Of a DNA stretch of 64,000 nucleotides, positions 6,677 through 16,876 are shown in pieces. Each line of letters opens with the position of its first letter. The stretch's first letter is position 1. Under the pieces are notes generated by a model. It made no database searches and was not told the origin of the DNA. It saw only the letters and a list, made by a program, of their open reading frames with translations. Source of the stretch: Microbispora siamensis. Its GTDB lineage: Bacteria; Actinomycetota; Actinomycetes; Streptosporangiales; Streptosporangiaceae. A program made the position numbers and the translations under genes. The DNA lies in NCBI RefSeq assembly GCF_016863095.1, contig NZ_BOOF01000004.1, positions 62,001-126,000 on the forward strand. Direction: 5' to 3'.

Positions 6677-8360
6677 TCGTCCACCAGCCCGGCAGCACGA
6701 GCGGGCCGTACGCCGGGAGGCCGAGCTGCCCGGCCATCCGCGCCAGCGGTCCCCACGCCTCCAGGCGCACCCGGGCGAGCGCGGCCGACTTGTCCTCGCT
6801 GGACTCCGGCGGGCGCAGCCGCTCCAGCGGGTGCATGCGGGGATAGGTCCGTACGGGGGCGTCGCCGGCCAGCCCGGCCCGGCGGCGGGCCAGGGCGAGG
6901 GCGTCCTCCAGGCCGCCGAGCTCGTCGGCGAGACCCGCCGCCCTGGCGTCGGCGCCGGTCCACACGCGGCCCCTGGCCAGCTCGTGCGCCCGCTCCTTGG
7001 TGAGGCCGCGGCCCTGTGCCACCTTCCCCACGAAGTCGTCGTAGATGCGGTCGAGCCAGGCGTTCACCCGCTCCCACTGGGCGTCGGAGAACGCGGTGGA
7101 CGGCGAGAACATCCCGGCGTTGGCGCCCTCGGCGACCGACTCGGTCACCACGCCGAGCTTGCCGAGCAGCTCGCCGACGACGGGCTTGCCGCCGAACACG
7201 CCGATCGAGCCGGTCAGCGTGCCCGGCTGGGCCACGATCACGTCGGCGGCCATCGACACGAAGTAGCCGCCCGAGGCCGCCAGGTCGCCCATCGACACGA
7301 TGACCGGCTTGCCCGCCCGGCGCGCCAGCACGACCTCACGCCAGATCGCGTCGGAGGCGACGTACGACCCGCCGGGGCTGTCCACGCGGAACACGATGGC
7401 CTTGACCTTCTCGTCCCGCCGGGCCGAGCGCAGGGCGGCGCAGATGGTGTCGGAGCCCATCGCGCCCCCGCCGCCCAGCGGGGAACGGCCGCTGCGCCCG
7501 AGGCGGATCATGCCGTTGCCGTGGACCAGGGCGACCGTGTCCGCTCCGGGGCGGGGGAGCCTGCCGGCCAGCGCGCTCTTGGCGTACCGCGACACGTAGA
7601 GCAGGTGCGCGCCGTCCTCGACGGTCTCCGCGTAGACCTCGTCGCGATACTTCAGCCCGTCGACGAGCCCGGCCTCGACGGCCTCCGACCCGATGAACGG
7701 GCCCTGGTCGATCAGCTCGCGCACCCGCTCCGGGGCGAGGCCGCGGGCCTCGGCGATGCCGGCGACGATCTGCTCGGTGACCGACTCGGCGATGCGCCCG
7801 GCCGACTCGCGGTGGGCGTCGGTCATGTGGTTCTGGGTGAAGGTGTTGGCGGCGGTCTTGTACTCGTGCCGCTGGCCGATCTGATACTCCACCCCGGCCT
7901 TGGCGAGCGCGTCGCGCAGGAACCGCTGCTCCAGCGCCACCCCGGTCAGGCCCACGTCGCCGGAGGGCTGGAGGTAGACCCGTTCGAAGGCGCTGGCCAG
8001 GTAGTAGGGGACGGTGCCGGCGCCGAACTCGCCGAACGTCTCGGCGAACGCGACGGTCCGCTTGCCCGCGGCGCGCAGCTTGACCACGGCCGTGCGCAGC
8101 TCCTGCACCATGCCGAGGCCGAGGGGGTTGCCGCCGATCTTGACGATCAGGGCGGTGACACGAGGGTCCTTGCGGGCGCGGCGCAGGCCCGACAGCACCT
8201 CGGTGAGGCGCGTCTTGCGCATGGACAGCAGGGCGGTGACGGGGTCGGCGGGCGGGCCTTCCGACAGCCCCTCGGTCAGGTCCAGTTCCAGCACGAGCGG
8301 CGCGGTGCGGCGCTGCCGCAGCTTGCCGACCGTTTCTACGATCGTCCTCGTCGCGTCCAT
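6669..8360 (-). CDS. sppA: signal peptide peptidase SppA (S49 serine protease)
   Basis: A 563-residue membrane-associated serine protease that degrades signal peptides after export, of the long, duplicated-domain (67K) type. The catalytic Lys is in EYKTAANTF (N-terminal half) and the nucleophilic Ser in DLAASGGYFVSMAAD (C-terminal half). ATG at 8360 has a GGTGG ribosome site six bases upstream; an ATG four codons earlier (8372) is possible. I do not see a strong N-terminal membrane anchor, unlike the E. coli enzyme. It stands alone, separated from the chitinase gene by a strong terminator. Confidence 0.9.
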   Translation of the reverse strand: MDATRTIVETVGKLRQRRTAPLVLELDLTEGLSEGPPADPVTALLSMRKTRLTEVLSGLRRARKDPRVTALIVKIGGNPLGLGMVQELRTAVVKLRAAGKRTVAFAETFGEFGAGTVPYYLASAFERVYLQPSGDVGLTGVALEQRFLRDALAKAGVEYQIGQRHEYKTAANTFTQNHMTDAHRESAGRIAESVTEQIVAGIAEARGLAPERVRELIDQGPFIGSEAVEAGLVDGLKYRDEVYAETVEDGAHLLYVSRYAKSALAGRLPRPGADTVALVHGNGMIRLGRSGRSPLGGGGAMGSDTICAALRSARRDEKVKAIVFRVDSPGGSYVASDAIWREVVLARRAGKPVIVSMGDLAASGGYFVSMAADVIVAQPGTLTGSIGVFGGKPVVGELLGKLGVVTESVAEGANAGMFSPSTAFSDAQWERVNAWLDRIYDDFVGKVAQGRGLTKERAHELARGRVWTGADARAAGLADELGGLEDALALARRRAGLAGDAPVRTYPRMHPLERLRPPESSEDKSAALARVRLEAWGPLARMAGQLGLPAYGPLVLPGWWTIR

Positions 8361-8405
8361 AAATGCCACCATAAGCGAAGGTTTCGCCAGGATGGCCGGA
8401 TGATC

Positions 8406-8436
8406 AGGGCCCCCGTGCGAGACGCACGGGGGCCCT
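8406..8436. terminator. intrinsic-type terminator downstream of the chitinase gene
   Basis: Perfect 13-base inverted repeat AGGGCCCCCGTGC / GCACGGGGGCCCT with a five-base loop, 40 bases after the chitinase stop codon and before sppA. No clear T tract, as is common in actinomycetes. Confidence 0.75.
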
Positions 8437-8452
8437 GGCCGGCGCGAAGCGG

Positions 8453-8475
8453 TTACTTCAGGCCGTTGGACGGCG

Positions 8476-8496
<21 letters not shown>
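8453..8496 (-). repeat. tandem duplication of the chitinase 3' end (23-base period)
   Basis: The last codons of the chitinase gene (Ser-Asn-Gly-Leu-Lys-stop, ending at 8476) are repeated just downstream, ending in a TAA at 8453: the copy reads TCCAACGGCCTGAAGTAA against TCCAACGGACTCAAGTGA. The second copy is 23 bases on, hence out of frame, and is not translated with the gene. Confidence 0.75.
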
Positions 8497-10122
<1,626 letters not shown>

Positions 10123-10152
10123 CGGAGCTCCTGCTCTTGGGGGGTAAAGGAC

Positions 10153-10165
10153 AGGAAAGTTTCCT
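10153..10165. promoter_or_regulatory. palindrome AGGAAA-G-TTTCCT upstream of the chitinase gene
   Basis: Perfect six-base inverted repeat around a central G, 31-43 bases upstream of the chitinase start in an AT-rich stretch, close to a TTAGGAGAGTAAG segment. The position fits an operator or activator site controlling the secreted hydrolase. It differs from the DasR-type site known for Streptomyces chitinases. Confidence 0.5.
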
Positions 10166-10328
10166 ATTAGTTAGGAGAGTAAGCACAGACTGCGAAGGGG
10201 TCAACGCCCTCGCACCCCTCTAAGCGTCGTTTAAGCCTCCGCTAAGGTCGCCGGCGCCGGCCCGGGCGACAGGAGAGTCTCCACTCCGGGGCGGGCGCGG
10301 CGGGCACCGGCTCTCGTACCATGAGTCG

Positions 10329-11471
10329 GTGTACGGCTTCGCCCGCTCCGTGTGGTCCGAGCCCCGTCCCCCCGATGCACCCGTACGGGTGTGGCGGGAC
10401 TGGGCGCTCGTCGGGATGCTCGTGCCGCTCGCGGTGCTCGAAGGGGTGCTGCGGCCGGACCTTCCCTGGCGGCTCTTCGAGGTGGCCGTCACCGTCGGGC
10501 TTGCGCCCACCCTGCTGTGGCGGCGGACCCGGCCGCTGGCGATGCTCGGGATCTGCTTCGTCGCCACGGGCGTGATCCCGATCCTCGTGACCGGCACGAC
10601 GCTCGACATGTACACGCTGGTATACATGCTGGTCCTGCCGTACGCGTTGTTCCGGTGGGGATCGGGCCGGGAGATCGTGACCGGCCTGGGAATCATGCTC
10701 GCCGCCGCCGGTCTCTCCGTGCTCGTCAAACACGCCGCCCTCTCCGACGTGGTCGGGCCGTTCGCCGTCATGCTCGCCACCACCAGCCTGGGCGGCGTGT
10801 TCCGCTATCGGGCCGGGGCGAGAATGCGCGAGCTGGACCAGGTCAAGCTGATGATGCGCGAGCAACTCGCCCGCGACCTGCACGACACGGTCGCGCACCA
10901 CGTCTCCGCGATGGCCATCCGCGCACAGGCCGGGCTCGCCACGGCGGCGTCGCGGCCGGACGCCGCGACCGAGGCCCTTCGCGTGATCGAGGCCGAGGCG
11001 GGACGGGCCCTCGACGAGATGCGCGGCATCGTCCGCGTCCTGCGCCGGGACCGGCCGGCGGAGCTGACCCCCGGCCGGCGCATCGCCGAGCTCGAACGGC
11101 TCGCGAGCCGGGGCGGCTCCCACCACCCGGCGGTCGAGGTGGAGATATCGGGCGACCTGGACGGTCTGTCGCCGTCGGTCGAGTCCGCGGTCTACCGCAT
11201 CGCCCAGGAGGCGGTGACCAACGCCGTACGGCACGCGCGCCGCGCCACCCGGGTCGAGGTGCGCGTCGCCGCCGACGAGACGGCGGTGCGCCTGTGCGTG
11301 CGCGACGACGGCGGCGGGGGCTCCGCGCGCCCGGCCGCGTCGCCGGGGTACGGGATCATCGGCATGAGCGAGCGGGCGAACCTGCTCGGCGGCACCTGCG
11401 TGGCCGGCCCCGACGGCGATCGGGGGTGGACGGTGACCGCGGTGCTTCCCCGGACCGGCGTCGCCTCATGA
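10329..11471 (+). CDS. sensor histidine kinase (NarL/DesK type)
   Basis: A 380-residue membrane sensor kinase. Residues about 25-165 carry four to five hydrophobic segments with little extracellular sequence (for example LVGMLVPLAVLEGV and LYMLVLPYALFRW-like stretches). The HisKA_3 dimerisation helix follows with the phospho-acceptor His in RDLHDTVAHHVSAM near residue 184. The C-terminal HATPase domain shows EAVTNAVRHA (N box) and GYGIIGMSERANLLGG (G boxes). GTG at 10329 is the first start giving the full protein. Its stop overlaps the response regulator start (ATGA). It phosphorylates the regulator encoded next; the signal is unknown, probably sensed in the membrane. Confidence 0.92.
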   Translation: MYGFARSVWSEPRPPDAPVRVWRDWALVGMLVPLAVLEGVLRPDLPWRLFEVAVTVGLAPTLLWRRTRPLAMLGICFVATGVIPILVTGTTLDMYTLVYMLVLPYALFRWGSGREIVTGLGIMLAAAGLSVLVKHAALSDVVGPFAVMLATTSLGGVFRYRAGARMRELDQVKLMMREQLARDLHDTVAHHVSAMAIRAQAGLATAASRPDAATEALRVIEAEAGRALDEMRGIVRVLRRDRPAELTPGRRIAELERLASRGGSHHPAVEVEISGDLDGLSPSVESAVYRIAQEAVTNAVRHARRATRVEVRVAADETAVRLCVRDDGGGGSARPAASPGYGIIGMSERANLLGGTCVAGPDGDRGWTVTAVLPRTGVAS

Positions 11472-12154
11472 GCGAGTGGAGCGAGCGAGTCGGTGGGCAC
11501 GGCGTCCGGGTGCTGATCGCCGACGACCAGGAGATCGTCCGCACCGGGCTCTCGATGATCCTCGACGCGCAGCCGGACATCGAGGTCGTCGGCACGGCCG
11601 CCGACGGGCGGCGGGCCGTCGAGCTCGCGCGGCGGCTGCGCCCCGACGTGTGCCTGTTCGACATCCGCATGCCCGGGACCGACGGCATCGAGGCGACCCG
11701 GTCCCTCGCCGGTCCGGACGTCGCCGACCCCCTCGCCGTCGTCGTGATCACCACGTTCGACCTCGACGAGTACGTCTACGCCGCGCTGAGAGCGGGGGCC
11801 CGGGGTTTCCTGTTGAAGAACGCCGGCGCCGACATGCTCGCGCAGGCCGTGCACGCCGCCGCCGGCGGGGACGCGCTCATCGCCCCGAGCGTCACCGCGC
11901 GGCTGCTCGGGACCTTCGCCCGCACCGGTCCCGCCCCGTCACCCGCGCAGCCCATCGAGGCGCTCACCTACCGGGAGGAGCAGATCCTCGCCGCCGTGGC
12001 GCGCGGCCGGACCAACGGTGAGATCTCCGCCGAGCTGCACATCTCGCTCAGCACGGTCAAGACCCACGTCGCCAGCCTGATGGCCAAGCTCGGCGCCCGC
12101 AACCGCGTGGAGATCGCCATCTGGGCCTACGAGACCGGCCGCGTCGGGAGCTGA
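11468..12154 (+). CDS. NarL-family response regulator
   Basis: A 228-residue DNA-binding response regulator. The receiver domain (residues about 13-130) has the acidic pair DDQE, the phospho-acceptor Asp in CLFDIRMPGTDG, the conserved Thr in VVITTFDLDEY and Lys in FLLKNAGA. A LuxR-type helix-turn-helix (LTYREEQILAAVARGRTN through LHISLSTVKTHVASLMAKL) is C-terminal. The ATG at 11468 overlaps the kinase stop by four bases, which indicates coupling and a cognate pair. Targets are not evident; the divergently transcribed chitinase and the kinase itself are the nearest candidates. Confidence 0.95.
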   Translation: MSEWSERVGGHGVRVLIADDQEIVRTGLSMILDAQPDIEVVGTAADGRRAVELARRLRPDVCLFDIRMPGTDGIEATRSLAGPDVADPLAVVVITTFDLDEYVYAALRAGARGFLLKNAGADMLAQAVHAAAGGDALIAPSVTARLLGTFARTGPAPSPAQPIEALTYREEQILAAVARGRTNGEISAELHISLSTVKTHVASLMAKLGARNRVEIAIWAYETGRVGS

Positions 12155-12211
12155 CCGGGGTCCCGGCCCCCGCGCCTTCGGCCGATCGGCGCGCTGCCGG
12201 GGCGGTGGCGT

Positions 12212-12711
12212 TCACCGTGATCTCGCCCAGTCCGGCACCCAGGTCCCGGCGGCGTCGTGGCCGGCCGCCGTGGCGGCGAGGTGGGCGCGGAGGGTGGCCA
12301 GCGCGGGGTGGGGGTTGTCGCGGTGCCACAGGAGCGAGTGCGGATAGACCGGCATGGGGTCGGTCACCGGGATGCGGCGCAGGCCGTGGCCGGCGGGCCA
12401 GACGACGCGGGTCTGCCCGCCCATGAAGGTGGCCAGGGCCGGGGTGTCGGCGATGGTGTCGAGGAGCGCGTCGGAGCCGAAGTTGGGGCCGGTCGCCTCG
12501 ATGGTGAGGCCGAACTCGGCGACGAGGTCGTCGTAGTAGGCGGCCCACTCGGTGCCGGGGACGAGGCCGGGCATCCAGATCCGGTGCCCAGCGAGCTGGG
12601 CGACGGTCACCGACCGGGCGCCCGCCAGCGCGTGGGCGGGACCGGTGAGGAGCTGGAGCGGCTCGTCGAGCACCCGCACGGACGCGATGTCCGGACGGTG
12701 TCGAGGTCCAT
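12212..12711 (-). pseudogene. LysR-family regulator inactivated by internal deletion
   Basis: The start codon and first codons of a LysR gene are present (ATG at 12711, reading MDLDTVR, the usual N-terminus of this subfamily). The sequence then jumps, out of frame, to DIASVRVLDEPLQLLTG and continues in an open frame to 12212 through LAGHRIWMPGLVPGTEW and the C-terminal half of the effector domain. About 130 codons, including the whole helix-turn-helix and the linker helix, are missing. The remnant of about 160 residues could be translated from an internal start but cannot bind DNA. The neighbouring divergent MFS gene was probably its target. The family reading is from remembered family sequence, so the deletion size is approximate. 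Confidence 0.8.
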
Positions 12712-12728
12712 GCGGGACACCCTAGGGA

Positions 12729-12745
12729 CACAACCGCCGGTTGTG
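12729..12745. promoter_or_regulatory. inverted repeat CACAACCG-C-CGGTTGTG in LysR/MFS intergenic region
   Basis: Perfect eight-base inverted repeat with one central base, between the remnant LysR start and the MFS gene. LysR regulators usually bind in such divergent regions. A second pair, AAGCAT (12776-12781) and ATGCTT (12795-12800), lies closer to the MFS gene. The sites remain although the regulator is broken. Confidence 0.45.
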
Positions 12746-12846
12746 GCCGGGCGGCCCAGTGGTTGTTTGATCTCGAAGCATGGCGCTCGCTTTGATGCTT
12801 CCGATCGCGGATCGGTTGTGCGGGTGAGTGGCGAGGGGCGTCGGAC

Positions 12847-14091
12847 ATGGGGAACGGGCACCGGCTGGGACGGCGGTTCGGATGGCTCTGGGCAGCGTAC
12901 GGGACCAGCGCGCTCGGCACATGGCTCGCCTTCGGCGCGTTCCCGCTGATCGCGGTCCAGGTGCTGCACGCCGGGCCGGTGGAGGTCGCGGCGTTGTCCG
13001 CCGTGGGGGCCGCGGTGGGCGCGGCCGTGGCGGTGCCGCTGGGCCCGTGGGTGGAGTTCCGCCCGAGGCGGCCGGTGCTGATCGGGATGGACCTGGTGCG
13101 GTTCGCGGCGCTGCTGACGATCCCCGCCGCGTTCGCGCTCGGCGTGCTCTCCTTCGTCCAGCTCCTGCTGGTCTCGGTCGTCGTCGCGGCGGCCGACATC
13201 ACCTTCCGCGCCGCCTCCGGCGCGTACCTGAAGACGCTGCTGCCGGCCGAGGACCTGCTCGTGGCCAACGCCCGATTCGAGTCCACGTCCTGGACGACCA
13301 CGATCATCGGACCGCCGTTCGGCGGTGCCGCGATCGGGCTCCTCGGCCCGGTGGCGACGGTGGTGGCCGACGCGGTCAGCTACCTGCTCTCGGCCCTGGG
13401 CATCCGCGCGGCGGGCGGCCAGGAGCCGCGGCCCGAGCGCCGCGAGGCCGCGCGCACGCGGGCGGGGGACCTGCTCGACGGCTGGCGGTACATCCTCGCC
13501 GACCCGACGCTGCGCCCGCTGTTCTTCAACACCGCCGTGTTCAACGGCCTGCTGATGGCCGCCGATGCGTTGCTTGCCGTCCTGATGCTCGGCCGGCTCG
13601 GGTTCGCGCCGTGGCAGTACGGCCTCGCCTTCGCCGTACCCGCGATCGGCGGGCTGCTCGGTTCGCGGCTGGCCCGGCCGCTCGTCACCCGGTTCGGGCA
13701 GCACCGGGTCCTGGTCGTGACCGGGGTGCTGCGCGCGCTCTGGCCCGTCGGCCTGGCCTTCCTGGGGCCGGGCACCGGAGGGCTGCTGCTGGTGATGGGC
13801 GTCGAACTCGGGCTCATCTTCTGCTGCGGGGTTTTCAACCCCGTCTGTGCCACCTACCGCCTCGAGCGCACCGCCACCGATCGGGTCGCCCGCACGCTGT
13901 CCGCCTGGTCGGTGACGACCAAGGCCTCGACCGCGCTCCTGACGGCCGCATGGGGAGTGCTGGGCGGTCTGCTCGGCCCGCGTACGGCCATCGGCCTGGC
14001 CGGCGTGCTCCTGCTGGCGACCCCGCTGCTGCTTCCCCGGCGCGCCGCGGCGCCCCTCGCTCAGCCCGAGGCGGCACCGAGCCGGGCCTGA
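12847..14091 (+). CDS. MFS transporter (EntS/MFS_3-like exporter)
   Basis: A 414-residue cytoplasmic-membrane protein with about twelve hydrophobic segments in two halves. The first half begins RFGWLWAAYGTSALGTWLAFGAF; cytoplasmic loop PLGPWVEFRPRRPVLIGMDLVR carries the conserved arginines after TM2; the central loop is rich in Arg/Glu around residue 195. Pattern and length fit drug or siderophore exporters of the MFS_3 group. ATG at 12847 has GAGGGG nine bases upstream. It is divergent from the LysR remnant, whose intact ancestor probably controlled it. Substrate cannot be told. Confidence 0.85.
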   Translation: MGNGHRLGRRFGWLWAAYGTSALGTWLAFGAFPLIAVQVLHAGPVEVAALSAVGAAVGAAVAVPLGPWVEFRPRRPVLIGMDLVRFAALLTIPAAFALGVLSFVQLLLVSVVVAAADITFRAASGAYLKTLLPAEDLLVANARFESTSWTTTIIGPPFGGAAIGLLGPVATVVADAVSYLLSALGIRAAGGQEPRPERREAARTRAGDLLDGWRYILADPTLRPLFFNTAVFNGLLMAADALLAVLMLGRLGFAPWQYGLAFAVPAIGGLLGSRLARPLVTRFGQHRVLVVTGVLRALWPVGLAFLGPGTGGLLLVMGVELGLIFCCGVFNPVCATYRLERTATDRVARTLSAWSVTTKASTALLTAAWGVLGGLLGPRTAIGLAGVLLLATPLLLPRRAAAPLAQPEAAPSRA

Positions 14092-14166
14092 CGGGCCGCC
14101 ACGGCCGTCACCGCGATCTCATTCACCCAGCGCTGCCGGCACGGGTGGCCGGCGCCGTCGCCGAGG

Positions 14167-14961
14167 TCACGCGTCTTCCGGCAGCGGTTCGCCGGTCTCC
14201 AGCAGCGACTTCAGGCTCGCCACCACGTTCGGCCAGCCGTGGCTGACCATCTCGGCCAGGCTCGATCCGGGCTCGAAGCCGTCGTGCACGACGGTGAGCT
14301 TCACGACCTGCGCGGCGGCCTCCTCGATCGTGAAGGTGACCTTCGAGCGGGCCTCGCCGGACAGCCGGGCGAGCATCTCCTCGTCCCAGCCGAAGCGCTT
14401 GGCGAGTTCCGGGGTGATGGCGTGCCAGGTGTAGGAGAGCCGGCTGTAGGGTTCGGCCTCCAGCACGACCTGCTCCGGGTCGCTGATCAGCACGCCGTGG
14501 TTGTCCCAGGTCATCGGCGAGCCGACGGACCAGTCCGTCGTGAACTCCGTGGCCCAGTAGCGGCGGGTGAAGGCGGGCTCGGTCAGCGCCTGCCAGAGCT
14601 TCTGCGGGGTGGTGCGGATGTAGGTGGTGTAGACGAAGGTCGGCGCGTCCATCGGGGTCTCCTCCAGGGCGAGTTTCAGGTCCGCCAGGGCTTCGACCCT
14701 GGCCCGGTCGTAGCGGCTGATCCACCGGTGGGCGATCTCTTGTACGGGCGCGGCGTTGAGGTAGTGCAGCTTCTCCCGGCCCCGCCGCACGGTGGCGACG
14801 AGCCCGGCCTCCTCCAACACCGCGAGGTGCTTGCTGACGGACTGCCTGGCCATGTCGAGTCCGGCGCACAGCTCGCGCAGCGTCTGCCCGTTGCGGGCGT
14901 TGAGCGAGTCGAGCAGCGCGCGCCGGCTCGGATCGGCCAGCGCCTTGAACACCTCGTCCAT
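14167..14961 (-). CDS. ArsR-type HTH fused to SRPBCC/AHSA1 ligand domain
   Basis: A 264-residue two-domain protein. Residues 1 to about 85 form an ArsR winged helix (KALADPSRRALLDSLNARNG, recognition helix MARQSVSKHLAVLEEAGLV). Residues about 105-262 form an AHSA1/START-like pocket (YIRTTPQKLWQALTEPAFTRRYW, ending HGWPNVVASLKSLLETGE). Such fusions act as ligand-sensing repressors. No metal-binding cysteine motif of classical ArsR proteins is seen. Directly upstream lies a striking array of GGCAGCC half-sites, which I take as the autoregulatory operator. The ATG at 14961 gives the standard N-terminus (MDEVFKALADPSRR). The small-molecule ligand is unknown. Confidence 0.9.
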   Translation of the reverse strand: MDEVFKALADPSRRALLDSLNARNGQTLRELCAGLDMARQSVSKHLAVLEEAGLVATVRRGREKLHYLNAAPVQEIAHRWISRYDRARVEALADLKLALEETPMDAPTFVYTTYIRTTPQKLWQALTEPAFTRRYWATEFTTDWSVGSPMTWDNHGVLISDPEQVVLEAEPYSRLSYTWHAITPELAKRFGWDEEMLARLSGEARSKVTFTIEEAAAQVVKLTVVHDGFEPGSSLAEMVSHGWPNVVASLKSLLETGEPLPEDA

Positions 14962-14994
14962 GCCCGCCCTCGTACCCGGGTCGCCTGTCGATAT

Positions 14995-15039
14995 GCAGCC
15001 TAACGGCTGCCTTCAATTTAGGCAGCCGAATGGCTGCCT
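14995..15039. promoter_or_regulatory. double palindromic operator of the ArsR-SRPBCC gene
   Basis: Four half-sites in alternating orientation: GCAGCC (14995-15000), TAAC, GGCTGCC (15005-15011), then GGCAGCC (15021-15027), GAAT, GGCTGCC (15032-15038). This makes two palindromes with four-base centres, separated by an AT-rich TTCAATTTA that may contain the core promoter. It lies 34-78 bases upstream of the regulator start and near the end of the DUF2306-like gene. Confidence 0.75.
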
Positions 15040-15040
15040 G

Positions 15041-15730
15041 TCAACGCGCGCGGCTACGCTGCGCTTCGCCCCTCGGGACAGAGCGGGGAGTTCGGGGGGC
15101 CTTGCGGATGACCCACTCGGCGACGACGAGGTTGATCACCCATCCGGCGCCCATCAGCAGCGCCCGGGGGAGCGGGCCGGGCTCGCCGGCCAGCGCCATC
15201 CAGGGGCCGACGGTCAGGATCTGGGTGCCCGCGCCCATGCCGATCGCGTAGCCCCGCGTCATCCAGGCGCGGTGACGGGCGACGTCCCGGCGCCGGATCG
15301 CCGCGAAGCCGAGGACGAGGGACACGATCATGAGAGTGCCGAACACCAGCCGCTGGCCCACGAGGAGGGCGCTGTCGTTGGGCAGGTGGGGATAGAACAG
15401 CGTCATCCACAGACCCGTGAGCGCGCTGACGAGCCCGGACGGAACCACGAGCCGCCCGGCGGCGCGGTGCCAGGCGGGCATGCGGCGGCGCAATCCGTGG
15501 GCGAACTGGAGGGCCCCCAGGACGCTGAAGAGCGTGACGGCGATGATGTGCGCGACGACGGGCGCGGGCACCGCGAAATACCGGACGCTGTCGTGCGTGA
15601 CCGGCCCGCCGCCGGCCAACTGGCCCAGCCGGGTGGCGCCGGCGATCACGGGGACGGCACTGAGCGCGATCAGCGCGGTGGGCACGAGCCACCGGGGTGC
15701 GAGCGTGGGCGCTTTCGTCGATTCGGTCAT
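15041..15730 (-). CDS. DUF2306-like six-TM membrane protein
   Basis: A 229-residue integral membrane protein with about six hydrophobic segments (LVPTALIALSAVPVIAG, VVAHIIAVTLFSVLGALQF, VPSGLVSALTGLWMTLFY, FGTLMIVSLVLGFAAIR, YAIGMGAGTQILTVG, LLMGAGWVINLVVAEWV). His in AHIIAV, FAHGLRRR, AWHRAAGR and DVARHRAWMTRGYA match the conserved histidine and HRAWM pattern of DUF2306 proteins, suggesting heme or metal contact, but no function is established. ATG at 15730 is chosen because it directly precedes the first TM and follows weak GATGGG. It is transcribed away from the oxidoreductase gene at 15893 from a shared 162-base region. Confidence 0.75.
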   Translation of the reverse strand: MTESTKAPTLAPRWLVPTALIALSAVPVIAGATRLGQLAGGGPVTHDSVRYFAVPAPVVAHIIAVTLFSVLGALQFAHGLRRRMPAWHRAAGRLVVPSGLVSALTGLWMTLFYPHLPNDSALLVGQRLVFGTLMIVSLVLGFAAIRRRDVARHRAWMTRGYAIGMGAGTQILTVGPWMALAGEPGPLPRALLMGAGWVINLVVAEWVIRKAPRTPRSVPRGEAQRSRAR

Positions 15731-15892
15731 GCGCCCATCGTGGTCCGCGAGAGGGCGGCGGTTCATCGGCACAACGGCCGGATCGGCACCGCCCGATCGG
15801 CTGTCGATCGGGCGTACTTTCGGCCGATACGCCCTGCGTCCGGCGCTTCTTACGCTGGCATTCCCCACCGCCGAGGCGACGAGGAGAATGGG

Positions 15893-16876
15893 ATGAAGGC
15901 GTACGTCTTGGGCTCGTACGGTCCGCCCGGCGTCCTGGAGCTCACCGACGTCGGCACGCCGGTGCCCGGCCCCGGCGAGGTGCTGGTCCGGGTGCGCGCC
16001 ACCTCCGTCCAGCCGTACGACTGGCACCACATGAGAGGCGAGCCGTACGTCGCGCGCCTGATGGGCGGCACGCTCGGCCCGCGCGGGCCGCGAATCCGCA
16101 TCCTGGGCGCCGACGTGGCCGGACAGGTCGAGGCGGTCGGCGCCGGCGTCACCGCCTTCCGCCCGGGCGACGAGGTGTTCGCGCTTCTCACGCAGGGCGG
16201 CTTCGCCGAGTATGTGTGCGTACGGGAGAGCGCGCTGGCCCGGAAGCCGGAGAACCTGTCGTTCGAGCAGGCGGCCGCGGTGCCGATGGCGGCCGTCACC
16301 GCACTGATGGCGCTCGACCAGGGAGGGGTCCAGGCGGGGCACGACGTCCTCGTGAACGGCGCCTCGGGCGGCGTGGGGACCTTCGCCGTGCAACTCGCGA
16401 AGGCGTTCGGCGCCGAGGTCACCGGTGTGTGCAGCGGCCGGAACGCGGACCTGGTGCGGTCGATCGGCGCGGACGAGGTCGTCGACTACACGAAGGAGGA
16501 CTTCACCCGGCGCGGGCGGCGCCACGACCTGGTGCTCGACATCGCGGGCACCCGCTCGCTGCGGGCCTGCGCGCGGGTGCTGAAGCCCCGGGGGACCCAT
16601 GTCGTCGTCGGCGGGCCGGCCGGGCGGTGGCTGCAGCCCGTCGGCCACATCATCGCGACGCTCGCGGTGTCGCCGTTCGTGTCCCAGCGCGTGGTCGTGA
16701 CCCGGGTGGCCGACGGTGGCAACATCCGGGGCGACCTGATGCGGCTGACCGAGCTCATCGAGGACGGCAAGGTCACCCCGGTGGTCCACCGCGGCTACTC
16801 GTTCGGCGAGATCCCGGCGGCCATCGGATACGTAGAAGAGGGGCACGCCCCCGGAAAGGTCGTCATCACGGTCTGA
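15893..16876 (+). CDS. quinone oxidoreductase-like NAD(P)-dependent MDR enzyme
   Basis: A 327-residue medium-chain dehydrogenase/reductase of the zinc-free quinone oxidoreductase branch. The N-terminal GroES-like domain has PGPGEVLVRVRATSVQPYD, the nucleotide site is NGASGGVGTFAVQLAKAFG near residue 160, followed by SIGADEVVDYTKEDF. Zinc-ligand cysteines of alcohol dehydrogenases are absent. It should reduce quinones or enones with NADPH in the cytoplasm. ATG at 15893 follows GAGGAG five bases upstream. Its 3' end overlaps the convergent WYL-regulator gene by eleven bases. Substrate is unknown. Confidence 0.88.
   Translation: MKAYVLGSYGPPGVLELTDVGTPVPGPGEVLVRVRATSVQPYDWHHMRGEPYVARLMGGTLGPRGPRIRILGADVAGQVEAVGAGVTAFRPGDEVFALLTQGGFAEYVCVRESALARKPENLSFEQAAAVPMAAVTALMALDQGGVQAGHDVLVNGASGGVGTFAVQLAKAFGAEVTGVCSGRNADLVRSIGADEVVDYTKEDFTRRGRRHDLVLDIAGTRSLRACARVLKPRGTHVVVGGPAGRWLQPVGHIIATLAVSPFVSQRVVVTRVADGGNIRGDLMRLTELIEDGKVTPVVHRGYSFGEIPAAIGYVEEGHAPGKVVITV

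Noticed and set aside
16866-16876. Overlap of oxidoreductase and WYL-regulator genes as an annotation error
   Set aside because: Both ends are supported by family C-termini; a short convergent overlap is plausible.
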